Source of the DNA: Pseudomonas citri | Lineage (GTDB): Bacteria > Pseudomonadota > Gammaproteobacteria > Pseudomonadales > Pseudomonadaceae | Direction of reading: 5' to 3' | Length of the DNA stretch: 64,000 bases | NCBI RefSeq assembly: GCF_025336485.1 | Contig: NZ_JAODAB010000016.1 | Location: 1-64,000 of the forward strand | In this document: piece by piece, positions 1 to 7,491 of the stretch | How positions within the stretch are numbered: the stretch's first letter is position 1 | How the letters are laid out: each line of letters begins with the position of its first letter | Position numbers and translations under genes: made by a program | Notes under the pieces: model-generated | The model's database searches: none | Seen by the model: only the letters and a program-made list of their open reading frames with translations | Told to the model about the DNA's origin: nothing

Positions 1-16
1 CGTCAGCGGGAGGCGA

Positions 17-44
17 ATTCTACAGCGTTACTCGCTGCTGTCAA
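17..44 (-). promoter_or_regulatory. rRNA operon promoter P2 (downstream)
   Basis: On the minus strand TTGACA (39-44), a 16-base spacer and TAGAAT (17-22) are followed by the discriminator TCGCCTCCC. The 16-base spacing and GC-rich discriminator match P1 and are typical of stringently controlled stable-RNA promoters. Transcription would leave the window at position 1. The tandem arrangement supports an rrn leader rather than an ordinary gene promoter. Confidence 0.75.
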
Positions 45-161
45 CACCTCTTTTTCAGCGCTTCCGGACTTCGATGAACTGAAGCCCTGCACCTTCGAAA
101 CTTACTTAACTCATTGAATTTCAAGGAGTTTTCCGTTTCGACTGCGCCGGAAGTGGGGCGA

Positions 162-189
162 ATTATAGAGATCCAGAATCTGCCGTCAA
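162..189 (-). promoter_or_regulatory. rRNA operon promoter P1 (upstream)
   Basis: Read on the minus strand, TTGACG (184-189) is followed after 16 bases by TATAAT (162-167) and then a GC-rich discriminator, TCGCCCC. This is a near-consensus sigma-70 promoter of the kind found before Pseudomonas 16S rRNA genes. A second similar promoter lies about 145 bp downstream and no ORF follows it to the window edge. The stretch from 190 to 324 holds nothing else I can recognise. That a 16S gene lies beyond position 1 is inference. Confidence 0.75.
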
Positions 190-324
190 CCCCTAATTTG
201 GATTTTCTATCTATATCCTGCCATCAGCGTTTAAATCCGGCCGATATATAGACGCAGCAGCCCAGAATGCGCAGTATATTGCTCATACCTGCTCCTTTTG
301 CTCTTTTCTGGATGACTTCCCGCA

Positions 325-1212
325 ATGACAGCCTCACCTCGCAACCTGGCTTCCTCCTTGTTCCCGGTTGCCCTGATTCTAATAGCCATGGCCTCCATCC
401 AATCCGGAGCCTCCCTCGCCAAAAGCATGTTTCCGGTCATAGGTGCACAAGGAACCACCACGCTACGGCTGATTTTTGCCAGCATCATCATGCTCATCTT
501 GCTGCGTCCCTGGCGCGCCAAGCTCACAGCCCAATCCCTGCGCACGGTGATCGTCTACGGGATGGCGCTGGGCGGCATGAACTTTCTTTTCTACATGTCA
601 TTGCGCACCGTTCCGCTGGGGATTGCCGTTGCACTGGAATTCACCGGCCCTTTGGCAGTAGCGATCTACGCCTCACGCCGGGCCATCGATTTCCTGTGGA
701 TCGCCTTGGCCGTGGTCGGCCTGCTGCTGTTGATACCGACCGGCGCAACCCGTGCAGGCGTTGACTTGATCGGGGCGGGGTATGCGCTGGGCGCTGGTGT
801 TTGCTGGGCGCTCTACATCCTGTTCGGACAGAAGGCCGGGGCGGACAATGGCGTGCAGACCGCCGCATTGGGCGTCATGATCGCCGCCCTGCTCGTCGCG
901 CCGATCGGCCTCGTCCACGCGGGCTCCGCACTGCTCACACCGAGCCTCATTCCCATTGCCATTGGCGTCGCGATCCTGTCCACCGCCCTGCCCTACACCC
1001 TGGAGATGATCGCCCTGACTCGAATGCCAGCCCGAACCTTCGGCACCCTGATGAGCATCGAGCCGGCATTCGGCGCCTTGTCGGGATTGGTGTTCCTTCA
1101 GGAATACCTGTCCCTGGCCCAATGGGCAGCCATTATCTGCATCATCCTTGCGTCGGTTGGCGCAACACTGACCATGAATGCCCGTGCAAAGCCCGTCGTG
1201 CCGGCGGATTGA
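325..1212 (+). CDS. rhtA: RhtA-like EamA/DMT exporter
   Basis: A 295-residue inner-membrane protein with about ten hydrophobic segments in two EamA halves, the usual size for drug/metabolite transporters. The segment FYMSLRTVPLGIAVALEF and the closing half with SIEPAFGALSG are typical of the RhtA (YbiF) threonine/homoserine exporter branch. It probably exports small amino acids or related metabolites. It stands alone, downstream of and divergent from the rRNA promoters. The ATG start at 325 has only a weak ribosome binding site. Substrate specificity is inferred from family resemblance. Confidence 0.8.
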   Translation: MTASPRNLASSLFPVALILIAMASIQSGASLAKSMFPVIGAQGTTTLRLIFASIIMLILLRPWRAKLTAQSLRTVIVYGMALGGMNFLFYMSLRTVPLGIAVALEFTGPLAVAIYASRRAIDFLWIALAVVGLLLLIPTGATRAGVDLIGAGYALGAGVCWALYILFGQKAGADNGVQTAALGVMIAALLVAPIGLVHAGSALLTPSLIPIAIGVAILSTALPYTLEMIALTRMPARTFGTLMSIEPAFGALSGLVFLQEYLSLAQWAAIICIILASVGATLTMNARAKPVVPAD

Positions 1213-1380
1213 GGCAGACTTGAACTTAGCTCTGGCATTTGCCACGCATTTAAGCCATGTTTAGGCCGGTAACCTAATGTCAGCCATGGATTTTTTCATA
1301 CAGGACGTCATGAACGCTTCAAGCAAGAGCGCGCACAATCGTACGTGGACATGAGATTTGCGGCGATTATAAGGACGGGA

Positions 1381-1662
1381 ATGAAACGAATTTTGCTATT
1401 GGTCGTCGTGCTGGCAGTGACGGGTTGTGCGGCGACAACGAAAACTGAAGTCAAGCGTGGCAAAAAAGGCTTGCACATCGACTGCTCCGGCTTGTCCTCC
1501 TCATGGGGTCAATGCGCTGCCAGCGCGGCCAATTCATGCGCTCCCAAGGGCTACAAAGTGATCGCAAAATCGGGGGACTCCGTCGAGGAACCCGGAGACT
1601 ACCCCTTCGGACTCAATCCAGCCGGCTATACAAGCCGCAGCATGATCGTCATCTGCAAATAG
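1381..1662 (+). CDS. Small putative lipoprotein
   Basis: A 93-residue protein with a lipoprotein signal: MKR, a hydrophobic stretch, then the lipobox AVTGC with Cys16 as the lipidation site. The mature part has four cysteines and no domain I recognise. I chose the ATG at 1381 over one at 1345 because AAGGA (1371-1375) sits at the right distance and only this start gives a clean signal peptide. Function unknown. A strong hairpin overlaps the stop codon. Confidence 0.7.
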   Translation: MKRILLLVVVLAVTGCAATTKTEVKRGKKGLHIDCSGLSSSWGQCAASAANSCAPKGYKVIAKSGDSVEEPGDYPFGLNPAGYTSRSMIVICK

Positions 1663-1688
1663 TCAGCGGGCGATCCCCGCTGACTATT
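1658..1688. terminator. Hairpin terminator after the lipoprotein gene
   Basis: AATAGTCAGCGGG (1658-1670) pairs perfectly with CCCGCTGACTATT (1676-1688) around a 5-base loop. The 13-bp stem includes the TAG stop codon. The gene arriving from the other side ends at 1718, so the hairpin may serve both convergent genes. No long T-run follows, so the termination role is inferred. Confidence 0.55.
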
Positions 1689-1717
1689 ACTGTACTCGTC
1701 CATGAGTCCGCAGCGGG

Positions 1718-3526
1718 TCAGATTGCCATTGTCCGCTCATTCAACCATTGCAAGGCATCGCCCTCCAGCAATGGGCTCAATCGGCGCCGCACCTCAGCGT
1801 GGTAGGCGTTGAACCAGTCTTTTTCTTCCCGGGTCAGCAGCGAAGCCTCCAGGCAGCGGGTGTCGATCGGGCACAGGGTAAGGGTTTCGAACTCAAGGAA
1901 CCCTCCAAACTCACTATTCCCCGCCTCGCGGTTCAACACCAGGTTCTCGATGCGCACGCCCCAACGGCCAGGACGATAAGTACCCGGCTCGATGGAAGTG
2001 ATCATGCCCGGCTGCATAGCCGTCTGGGGGGCGGCAGCGGCTTGATAGGCGATCACCTGCGGGCCTTCATGGACATTGAGGAAATAGCCGACGCCGTGAC
2101 CGGTGCCGTGACCATAATCCACCTGCTCGGCCCAGATCGGCGCACGGGCAATGGCATCCAGCAAGGGCGAGAGTATGCCCCGTGGGAATTTGGCGCGGGA
2201 CAAGGCGATCACGCCCTTGAGCACACGGGTGCAATCGCGCTTCTGCTCAGCAGTGGGCGTTCCCACCGGCACCATGCGGGTGATGTCAGTGGTCCCGCCC
2301 AAGTATTGGCCGCCTGAGTCGATCAGCAACAAACCGTCACCTTCGATGACGGCGTGGGCCTCTGGCGTCGCGTGGTAATGGGGCATGGCGCCATTGGCGT
2401 TGAACGCGGCGATGGTATTGAAGCTCAAGGAAACAAAATCCGGTCGGCGAGTACGGGCTGCGGTCAAGTGTTCATCGATCGTCAGCTCGGTAATGCGTTC
2501 GCGTCCCCAGGCACTTTCCAGCCAGGCAAAGAACTCACAAAGCGCAGCCCCGTCCTGCTCCATGGCACGACGGATATGCTCGGCGTCGGCCAGGCTCTTG
2601 CGAGACTTGGCCAGCGTCGTCGGGTTGAGCCCCTCGATCAGCTTTACATCGCCCCCCAGGTTATCCAGCAAACCAACGGTGACCCGCGCCGGATCGATCT
2701 GCAGGCTCGCCCCACCGGGCACTTCCCGCAATGCACTGGCCGCTTCGCTGTAGTCGCGCAGGCGCACACCGTCCTGTTCGAGAACGGCGCGCAGTTGCGC
2801 ATCAACCTTGTCCAGTGCCACGAACAGCGTCGCCTGTTGCTGATTGATCAAGGCGAAGGAAACGAACACCGGATTGAACGACACATCCGCGCCACGCAGG
2901 TTGAACAGCCAGGCAATGTCGTCCAGGGTCGCGATGAAATGCCAGTCGGCGCCACGCTCCTTGAGGGATTGGCGCAGCGTGGATAGTTTCTCGACGCGAC
3001 TGACGGTCGCCTGGGGTGGCAGGTGTGCGTACACCGGTTGATCGGGCAAGCCGGGGCGGTCGGTCCAGACTTCCTTGAGCAGATCGATGTCGGTACGCAA
3101 TCGCGCACCGCGCTCCTCGAGTAGGGAACCGAGGGTACGGGCCGACGCCACGGCCATGACGGCGCCGTCGACCGCGACCACCGCACCTTCAGGCGTCTGC
3201 TCGGCCAACCAGTCCAATGGACCAGGCTGACCTGGAACCAGCTTGACCAACTCGATGCCACTGCCTTCGAGTTCCTTGGTGGCCTGCTCCCAATAGCGGC
3301 TGTCGGCCCAGACCCCGGCGAAATCGCCGGTCACGATCAACGTGCCCACCGAGCCATGGAAGCCCGACAACCATTGCCGCCCTTGCCAATACCCCGGCAA
3401 GTACTCCGACAGGTGCGGGTCAGCCGATGGCACCAACAACGCATGCACGCCCTCGCGGTGCATCAGTTCGCGGATTTGCGCCAGGCGCTGGGGAACCAGT
3501 CCGTGGATCAAAGGCTCGGTGCTCAT
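1718..3526 (-). CDS. Xaa-Pro aminopeptidase, M24B family
   Basis: A 602-residue cytosolic metallopeptidase that removes N-terminal residues preceding proline. The protein has the three-domain layout of large M24B enzymes: two creatinase-like N-terminal domains (about 1-310) and a C-terminal pita-bread domain. Metal-ligand motifs are in order: LIDSGGQY, TTDITR, GHGTGHGVG, SIEPG and RIENL. The ending, with a C-terminal extension after RIENL, matches the long eukaryote/bacterial type rather than PepP of about 440 residues. It is followed after 60 bp on the same strand by nothing (the LysE gene lies upstream), so it may be co-transcribed from the LysE gene. Confidence 0.9.
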   Translation of the reverse strand: MSTEPLIHGLVPQRLAQIRELMHREGVHALLVPSADPHLSEYLPGYWQGRQWLSGFHGSVGTLIVTGDFAGVWADSRYWEQATKELEGSGIELVKLVPGQPGPLDWLAEQTPEGAVVAVDGAVMAVASARTLGSLLEERGARLRTDIDLLKEVWTDRPGLPDQPVYAHLPPQATVSRVEKLSTLRQSLKERGADWHFIATLDDIAWLFNLRGADVSFNPVFVSFALINQQQATLFVALDKVDAQLRAVLEQDGVRLRDYSEAASALREVPGGASLQIDPARVTVGLLDNLGGDVKLIEGLNPTTLAKSRKSLADAEHIRRAMEQDGAALCEFFAWLESAWGRERITELTIDEHLTAARTRRPDFVSLSFNTIAAFNANGAMPHYHATPEAHAVIEGDGLLLIDSGGQYLGGTTDITRMVPVGTPTAEQKRDCTRVLKGVIALSRAKFPRGILSPLLDAIARAPIWAEQVDYGHGTGHGVGYFLNVHEGPQVIAYQAAAAPQTAMQPGMITSIEPGTYRPGRWGVRIENLVLNREAGNSEFGGFLEFETLTLCPIDTRCLEASLLTREEKDWFNAYHAEVRRRLSPLLEGDALQWLNERTMAI

Positions 3527-3587
3527 CGTTTCTCCTGCTTATCAATTATTCAGCGAGCTTAGCAGGCATCGCGTCGAAGCTCAGCAC

Positions 3588-4202
3588 TCAACTGAGGCTT
3601 TCGAGCATCAACGGGTACAGCGAAGCGACCAGCAGCAACGCCATGCCCCAGTTGAACACCCGCAGCCAGCGGCGATCACGCAACAAGCTGCGCAACAGGC
3701 TGCCGCAAACCACCCACACGCTGACGCTCGGCAGATTGATCAAGGCAAACACCGCCGCGATCACCACCACATTGAAGAAGTAGCCTTGAAGCGGTGTGTA
3801 GGTGCTGATGGCACCGATGGCCATGATCCAGGCCTTGGGGTTGACCCACTGGAAGGCGGCCGCGCCCCAGTAGGTAATCGGCGTGCTTTTCCCCGCCTGG
3901 TTTTCCGAGACCGGGCCGGAGCGGGCAATTTTCCAGGCCAGGTACAACAAGTACGCCGCGCCGACATAACGCAGGACCGTGTACAGCAACGGATAGGTCT
4001 GGAACATCGCGCCCAGGCCAAAGCCCACCGCCAGGACCAGGGAAAAGAAGCCGCAGGTGATACCCAGCATGTGTGGAATGGTGCGGTTGAAACCGAAGTT
4101 GACGCCGGAGGCCAGCAACATGGTGTTGTTGGGGCCAGGCGTGATCGACGTCACCAGGGCAAACAGGGCAAAGCCCAGCAACAGGTCAATAGAGAGGGTC
4201 AT
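3588..4202 (-). CDS. LysE/RhtB-family amino-acid exporter
   Basis: A 204-residue inner-membrane protein with six predicted hydrophobic segments. The N-terminal signature ITPGPNNTMLLASGVNFG is the hallmark of the LysE/RhtB family, and WVNPKAWIMA in the second half is also typical. It likely exports an amino acid or related compound by proton exchange. It lies 61 bp upstream of the aminopeptidase gene on the same strand, so peptide hydrolysis and amino-acid efflux may be linked. The substrate cannot be told from sequence. Confidence 0.85.
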   Translation of the reverse strand: MTLSIDLLLGFALFALVTSITPGPNNTMLLASGVNFGFNRTIPHMLGITCGFFSLVLAVGFGLGAMFQTYPLLYTVLRYVGAAYLLYLAWKIARSGPVSENQAGKSTPITYWGAAAFQWVNPKAWIMAIGAISTYTPLQGYFFNVVVIAAVFALINLPSVSVWVVCGSLLRSLLRDRRWLRVFNWGMALLLVASLYPLMLESLS

Positions 4203-4304
4203 GGCAGGTCTAATCCATCGGGCGGTCAGTCAAGCCATGACCCTACCCCACGTCCCGATCCAAACCTATGAACAGTCAGGCAAAACTTCGAGCAGTACAG
4301 TCTC

Positions 4305-4565
4305 TCAACTTGAGCGGCCTGGCTGTTGCACGACCTGCTCGGCGCTCATCTGGCCGTGCTCGTCGAAAGCCGTGTTTTTTTGCGCCGTGCCGAGCAGTTC
4401 GGCTTTTTTCGCATGGTACTCATCGAACGACAGGCCCCTGCGGTTCAAGGCTTCGAGGGCCAGTTCCCGGGTTTCGTCGGCGGTGTAGGGGCGCAACTCC
4501 GGAGACGAAGCGGCACAACCACTCAAGACGGCGGTCAGCAACAAAACAACAAGGGTACGGTTCAT
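4305..4565 (-). CDS. Small lipoprotein
   Basis: An 86-residue protein starting MNRTLVV with a hydrophobic signal and lipobox VLSGC (Cys17). The mature part is charged and helical, with TADETRELALEALNRRGLSFDEYHAKKAELL, read here only as a pattern resembling short SHOCT-like helices (a glycine-poor 'LSFDEYHAKKAELL' end). An upstream in-frame ATG at 4637 would add 24 residues that destroy the signal peptide, so 4565 is preferred. Function unknown; likely anchored to a membrane facing the periplasm. Confidence 0.7.
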   Translation of the reverse strand: MNRTLVVLLLTAVLSGCAASSPELRPYTADETRELALEALNRRGLSFDEYHAKKAELLGTAQKNTAFDEHGQMSAEQVVQQPGRSS

Positions 4566-4681
4566 GGCGAGTGTCCGGGCTTCTGGCGTTGGGCGATGAA
4601 CAAAGGCTACGCCCCGGCCCTGCACAGCAGAAATCAACCCTCTCGATAGTGGCTATTGCCTTTGCGGATCAACCGCTGAGC

Positions 4682-5047
4682 TCAGCCGACCACCGGACAA
4701 TGCAGCGCGTCATCCAGGCTGCGCTCGATACTGCGCAGCACCTGGAACGAGCCGAACGTCACGGCTTTGGCTCGATGGGCCTGGATCAGCCGCCAGAAGC
4801 CCTGCTCGCCATGTTCGAAACTTTGAAGTGCCGCCTCACCGGCTTCGCGGGTCTGCCACTGCAAATAATTGAGTACGCGCCGACCGTCCTCGCTGGCCTG
4901 GACACTGGCACTCAGGAACCCCCGGTGGTCCCGAGCCAAGCGCTCGGTCTGCTCCGACAAGGCCGTTACCAGTGCCTGCTGCCATTGAGGTTCGATCTCG
5001 AATTCCATCAGTTGGGTGAAGCTGCGATTGTTCCTGGGCGATTGCAT
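4682..5047 (-). CDS. Antibiotic-biosynthesis-monooxygenase (ABM) domain protein
   Basis: A 121-residue protein with the dimeric alpha-beta barrel fold of ABM/quinol-oxygenase-like proteins. Seen features are FLSASVQASEDGRRVLNYLQW and a following helix ending in FEHGEQGFWRLI. The start at 5047 has AGGGGA in front; a longer frame to 5275 would run through the soxR promoter and gene start. It is divergent from soxR with a SoxR box between them. In P. aeruginosa a small putative monooxygenase gene next to soxR belongs to the SoxR regulon, so this is probably induced by redox-cycling compounds. Confidence 0.8.
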   Translation of the reverse strand: MQSPRNNRSFTQLMEFEIEPQWQQALVTALSEQTERLARDHRGFLSASVQASEDGRRVLNYLQWQTREAGEAALQSFEHGEQGFWRLIQAHRAKAVTFGSFQVLRSIERSLDDALHCPVVG

Positions 5048-5105
5048 GAAAGGTCCCCTATGCAGGTAAGGCGGATCTTGCGATCCGAAAGTGTGCAGGG
5101 TAAAA

Positions 5106-5123
5106 CCTCTAGTTAAGTCAAGG
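5106..5123. promoter_or_regulatory. SoxR box
   Basis: CCTCTAGTTAAGTCAAGG is an 18-bp imperfect dyad with outer arms CCT/AGG and the centre TTAA, close to the known SoxR consensus CCTCAAGTTAACTTGAGG. It sits 20 bp upstream of soxR and 58 bp upstream of the ABM gene. MerR-family regulators bind in the spacer of their target promoter, so this site probably controls the ABM gene, soxR, or both. Confidence 0.8.
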
Positions 5124-5143
5124 TCAAGCAGTGAATCGAAGCG

Positions 5144-5596
5144 ATGACGCAGATCGATGTCCACAAGGAACTCACCGTCGGCCAAGTGGCCGCCCGCAGC
5201 GGCGTGGCGGTCACGGCCCTGCACTTCTATGAAGCCAAGGGGCTGATCAAAAGCACGCGTAACCAGGGCAACCAACGCCGTTACCCACGAGGCGTGTTAC
5301 GCCGCGTGGCGCTGATCAAGGTCGCCCAACGCTTGGGCATTCCCCTAGCGGAAATCGGCGAGGCGTTGAAGAGCCTGCCGGACGACCGCGCGCCCACGGC
5401 CGCCGACTGGCAGACCTTGTCGGCGCAGTGGAGCCGGAACCTGGACGAGCGCATCAACCAATTGATCGCGCTGCGTGACCGACTCGATGGTTGCATCGGC
5501 TGCGGCTGCCTGTCGATGGAAGGCTGCCCGTTACGCAACCAGGGCGATGTGCTGGGCCAGCGCGGACCAGGCGCGCACTTGCTGGATGAACCGTAA
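5144..5596 (+). CDS. soxR: Redox-sensing transcriptional activator SoxR
   Basis: A 150-residue MerR-family regulator. The N-terminal helix-turn-helix reads TVGQVAARSGVAVTALHFYE, followed by the dimerisation helix. Four cysteines at 117, 120, 122 and 128 form the CX2CXCX5C cluster that holds the [2Fe-2S] centre. In pseudomonads SoxR responds mainly to redox-active small molecules such as phenazines rather than driving soxS. Start ATG 5144 fits the family length. Its box lies directly upstream. Confidence 0.95.
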   Translation: MTQIDVHKELTVGQVAARSGVAVTALHFYEAKGLIKSTRNQGNQRRYPRGVLRRVALIKVAQRLGIPLAEIGEALKSLPDDRAPTAADWQTLSAQWSRNLDERINQLIALRDRLDGCIGCGCLSMEGCPLRNQGDVLGQRGPGAHLLDEP

Positions 5597-5701
5597 GGAC
5601 GTTCGTCGGGACGCAAGCCCATCCACGGTCGCAGGCCTATAGTGGATTGGCGCAAATGGACGAAGACCCTCTTCGCCTCCCATACAACAAGGAGAAACGT
5701 C

Positions 5702-6163
5702 ATGGGCGTCAAAGCCATTCCCGAAGGTTTCCAGAACATCACGCCCTATCTGGGCATTCAAAAAGCTGCCGAAGCCATCGACTTTTATAAAAAAGCCTTC
5801 AATGCCACCGAGGTCATGCGCCTGGCGATGCCTGATGGTGGCGTAGGACATGCCGAGCTGCGGATCAATGGTTATCCGATCATGCTCGGCACACCGTGCG
5901 ATCAAGGCCCACTGAAAAACCCGGACCAATCGCCATCGGTCGGCCTGCATCTATACGTGGAGGACGTAGATCGCGCCTATGCCCAGGCCATTGCCGCCGG
6001 CGGCACGGTGATCTCCGAGGTCAAGGACCAGTTCTACGGTGATCGCACCGGGGCCCTCAGGGATCCGTTCGGGCATGTGTGGTTCCTGGCGACGCACAAG
6101 GAAGACCTGAGCCAGGAGCAGATCGAGCAACGGGCCAGAGAAATGTTCCAACAGCAAGGCTGA
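5702..6163 (+). CDS. VOC-family (PhnB/glyoxalase-like) protein
   Basis: A 153-residue protein with the paired beta-alpha-beta-beta-beta modules of the VOC superfamily. Seen segments are ITPYLGIQKAAEAIDFYKKAF at the start (PhnB-like subgroup), GHAELRINGYPIML, and the closing RDPFGHVWFLATH. The ATG at 5702 has AAGGAG in front and is preferred over 5642. It lies where prpD is often found in other pseudomonads, but shows no link to propionate metabolism. The substrate is unknown; DNA-binding or demethylase roles claimed for PhnB names do not follow from sequence. Confidence 0.75.
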   Translation: MGVKAIPEGFQNITPYLGIQKAAEAIDFYKKAFNATEVMRLAMPDGGVGHAELRINGYPIMLGTPCDQGPLKNPDQSPSVGLHLYVEDVDRAYAQAIAAGGTVISEVKDQFYGDRTGALRDPFGHVWFLATHKEDLSQEQIEQRAREMFQQQG

Positions 6164-6183
6164 CCCACCCTTGCTCCCGCTGG

Positions 6184-6219
6184 CTGCAGCTTGTGGAAGC
6201 TCGCCCCCACAAGCTGCAG
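6184..6219. terminator. Perfect 13-bp hairpin between VOC gene and prpF
   Basis: CTGCAGCTTGTGG (6184-6196) pairs with CCACAAGCTGCAG (6207-6219) around a 10-base loop. It lies in the 69-bp gap between two convergent genes, so it can end transcripts from both sides. No T-run follows. It resembles Pseudomonas intergenic REP-type hairpins. Confidence 0.5.
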
Positions 6220-6232
6220 TTGAGCCTGACTG

Positions 6233-7426
6233 TCACCCCAGGACATCTCCCGGCACCCGCACATACCCTTCCATCAACACCCGCGCGCTGCGGCTCATGA
6301 TGGCTTTGTTCACAGTCCATTCGCCGTTGACCTGGCTGGCCTCGGCGCCGACACGCAAGGTGCCGGACGGATGGCCGAAGCGCACGGCGTTGCGCTCGGT
6401 GCCGCCGGCCGCGAGGTTGACCAACGTGCCGGAAATCGCGGCGGCCGTGCCGATGGCGACGGCGGCGGTGCCCATCATCGCGTGGTGCAGCTTGCCCATG
6501 GACAGCGCCCGCACCAGCAGGTCGACGTCCTTCACCACCACGGCTTTACCGCTGGATGAAAGGTAATCCGCCGGTGGCGCGACAAACGCCACTTTCGGCG
6601 TGTGCTGGCGCTGGGCGGCTTCGTCCAGGTGCTTGATCAGCCCCATGCGCAAGGCGCCGTGGGCACGGATGGTTTCGAACATCGCCAGGGCCTTGGGGTC
6701 ACCGTTGATCGCACCCTGCAACTCGGTACCGGTGTAGCCGACGTCCCGGGCATTGATGAAAATCGTCGGGATGCCCGCGTTGATCAAGGTTGCCTTGAGC
6801 GTACCCACCCCCGGCACTTCAAGATCATCCACCAGATTGCCGGTGGGGAACATCGAACCGCCGCCGCCCTCTTCGTCGGCTGCCGGGTCCATGAATTCCA
6901 ATTGCACTTCGGCCGCCGGAAAGGTCACGCCGTCGAGTTCGAAGTCACCGGTTTCCTGCACCGCACCATCGGTAATCGGCACATGGGCGATGATGGTCTT
7001 GCCGATGTTGGCCTGCCAGATCCGCACCACCGCCACGCCGTTATGCGGGATGCGAGCGGCATCCACCAAACCGCTGCCGATGGCAAACGAACCCACCGCC
7101 GCCGACAGGTTGCCGCAGTTGCCGCTCCAGTCCACGAAGGGCTTGTCGATGGACACCTGGCCAAACAGGTAATCCACGTCATGGTCGGCCCGGGTGCTCT
7201 TGGACAGGATCACGGTCTTGCTGGTGCTGGACGTCGCGCCGCCCATGCCATCGATCTGCTTTTCGTAGGGGTCGGGGCTGCCGATTACCCGCAGCAACAG
7301 GGCATCACGTACGGCACCCGGAACGCGGGCCGCTTCGGGCAGGTCTTGCAGGCTGAAGAACACGCCTTTGCTGGTGCCGCCCCGCATATAAGTCGCGGGA
7401 ATCTTGATTTGAGGCGAGTGAGCCAT
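6233..7426 (-). CDS. prpF: 2-methylaconitate cis-trans isomerase PrpF
   Basis: A 397-residue cytosolic enzyme of the diaminopimelate-epimerase-like fold. It isomerises the 2-methylaconitate made by AcnD so that the methylcitrate cycle can go on. Typical segments are ATYMRGGTSKGVFF near the start, DGMGGATSSTSKTVIL, and VDWSGNCGNLSAAVG. Start 7426 (MAHSPQIK) matches the family; a longer frame to 7483 adds residues overlapping the intergenic region. It is the last gene of the prp operon, 65 bp after acnD. Confidence 0.95.
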   Translation of the reverse strand: MAHSPQIKIPATYMRGGTSKGVFFSLQDLPEAARVPGAVRDALLLRVIGSPDPYEKQIDGMGGATSSTSKTVILSKSTRADHDVDYLFGQVSIDKPFVDWSGNCGNLSAAVGSFAIGSGLVDAARIPHNGVAVVRIWQANIGKTIIAHVPITDGAVQETGDFELDGVTFPAAEVQLEFMDPAADEEGGGGSMFPTGNLVDDLEVPGVGTLKATLINAGIPTIFINARDVGYTGTELQGAINGDPKALAMFETIRAHGALRMGLIKHLDEAAQRQHTPKVAFVAPPADYLSSSGKAVVVKDVDLLVRALSMGKLHHAMMGTAAVAIGTAAAISGTLVNLAAGGTERNAVRFGHPSGTLRVGAEASQVNGEWTVNKAIMSRSARVLMEGYVRVPGDVLG

Positions 7427-7491
7427 GGTGCTCTTGCTCCATAAAAGCCAGCGGCCAAAGGACTCAGGTTCCTTTGGCCGCACGCAGAGGT

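Noticed and set aside
231..545. Minus-strand ORF overlapping the start of the EamA exporter gene
   Set aside because: No ribosome binding site, no motif, and it would run antisense to a well-supported membrane protein gene.
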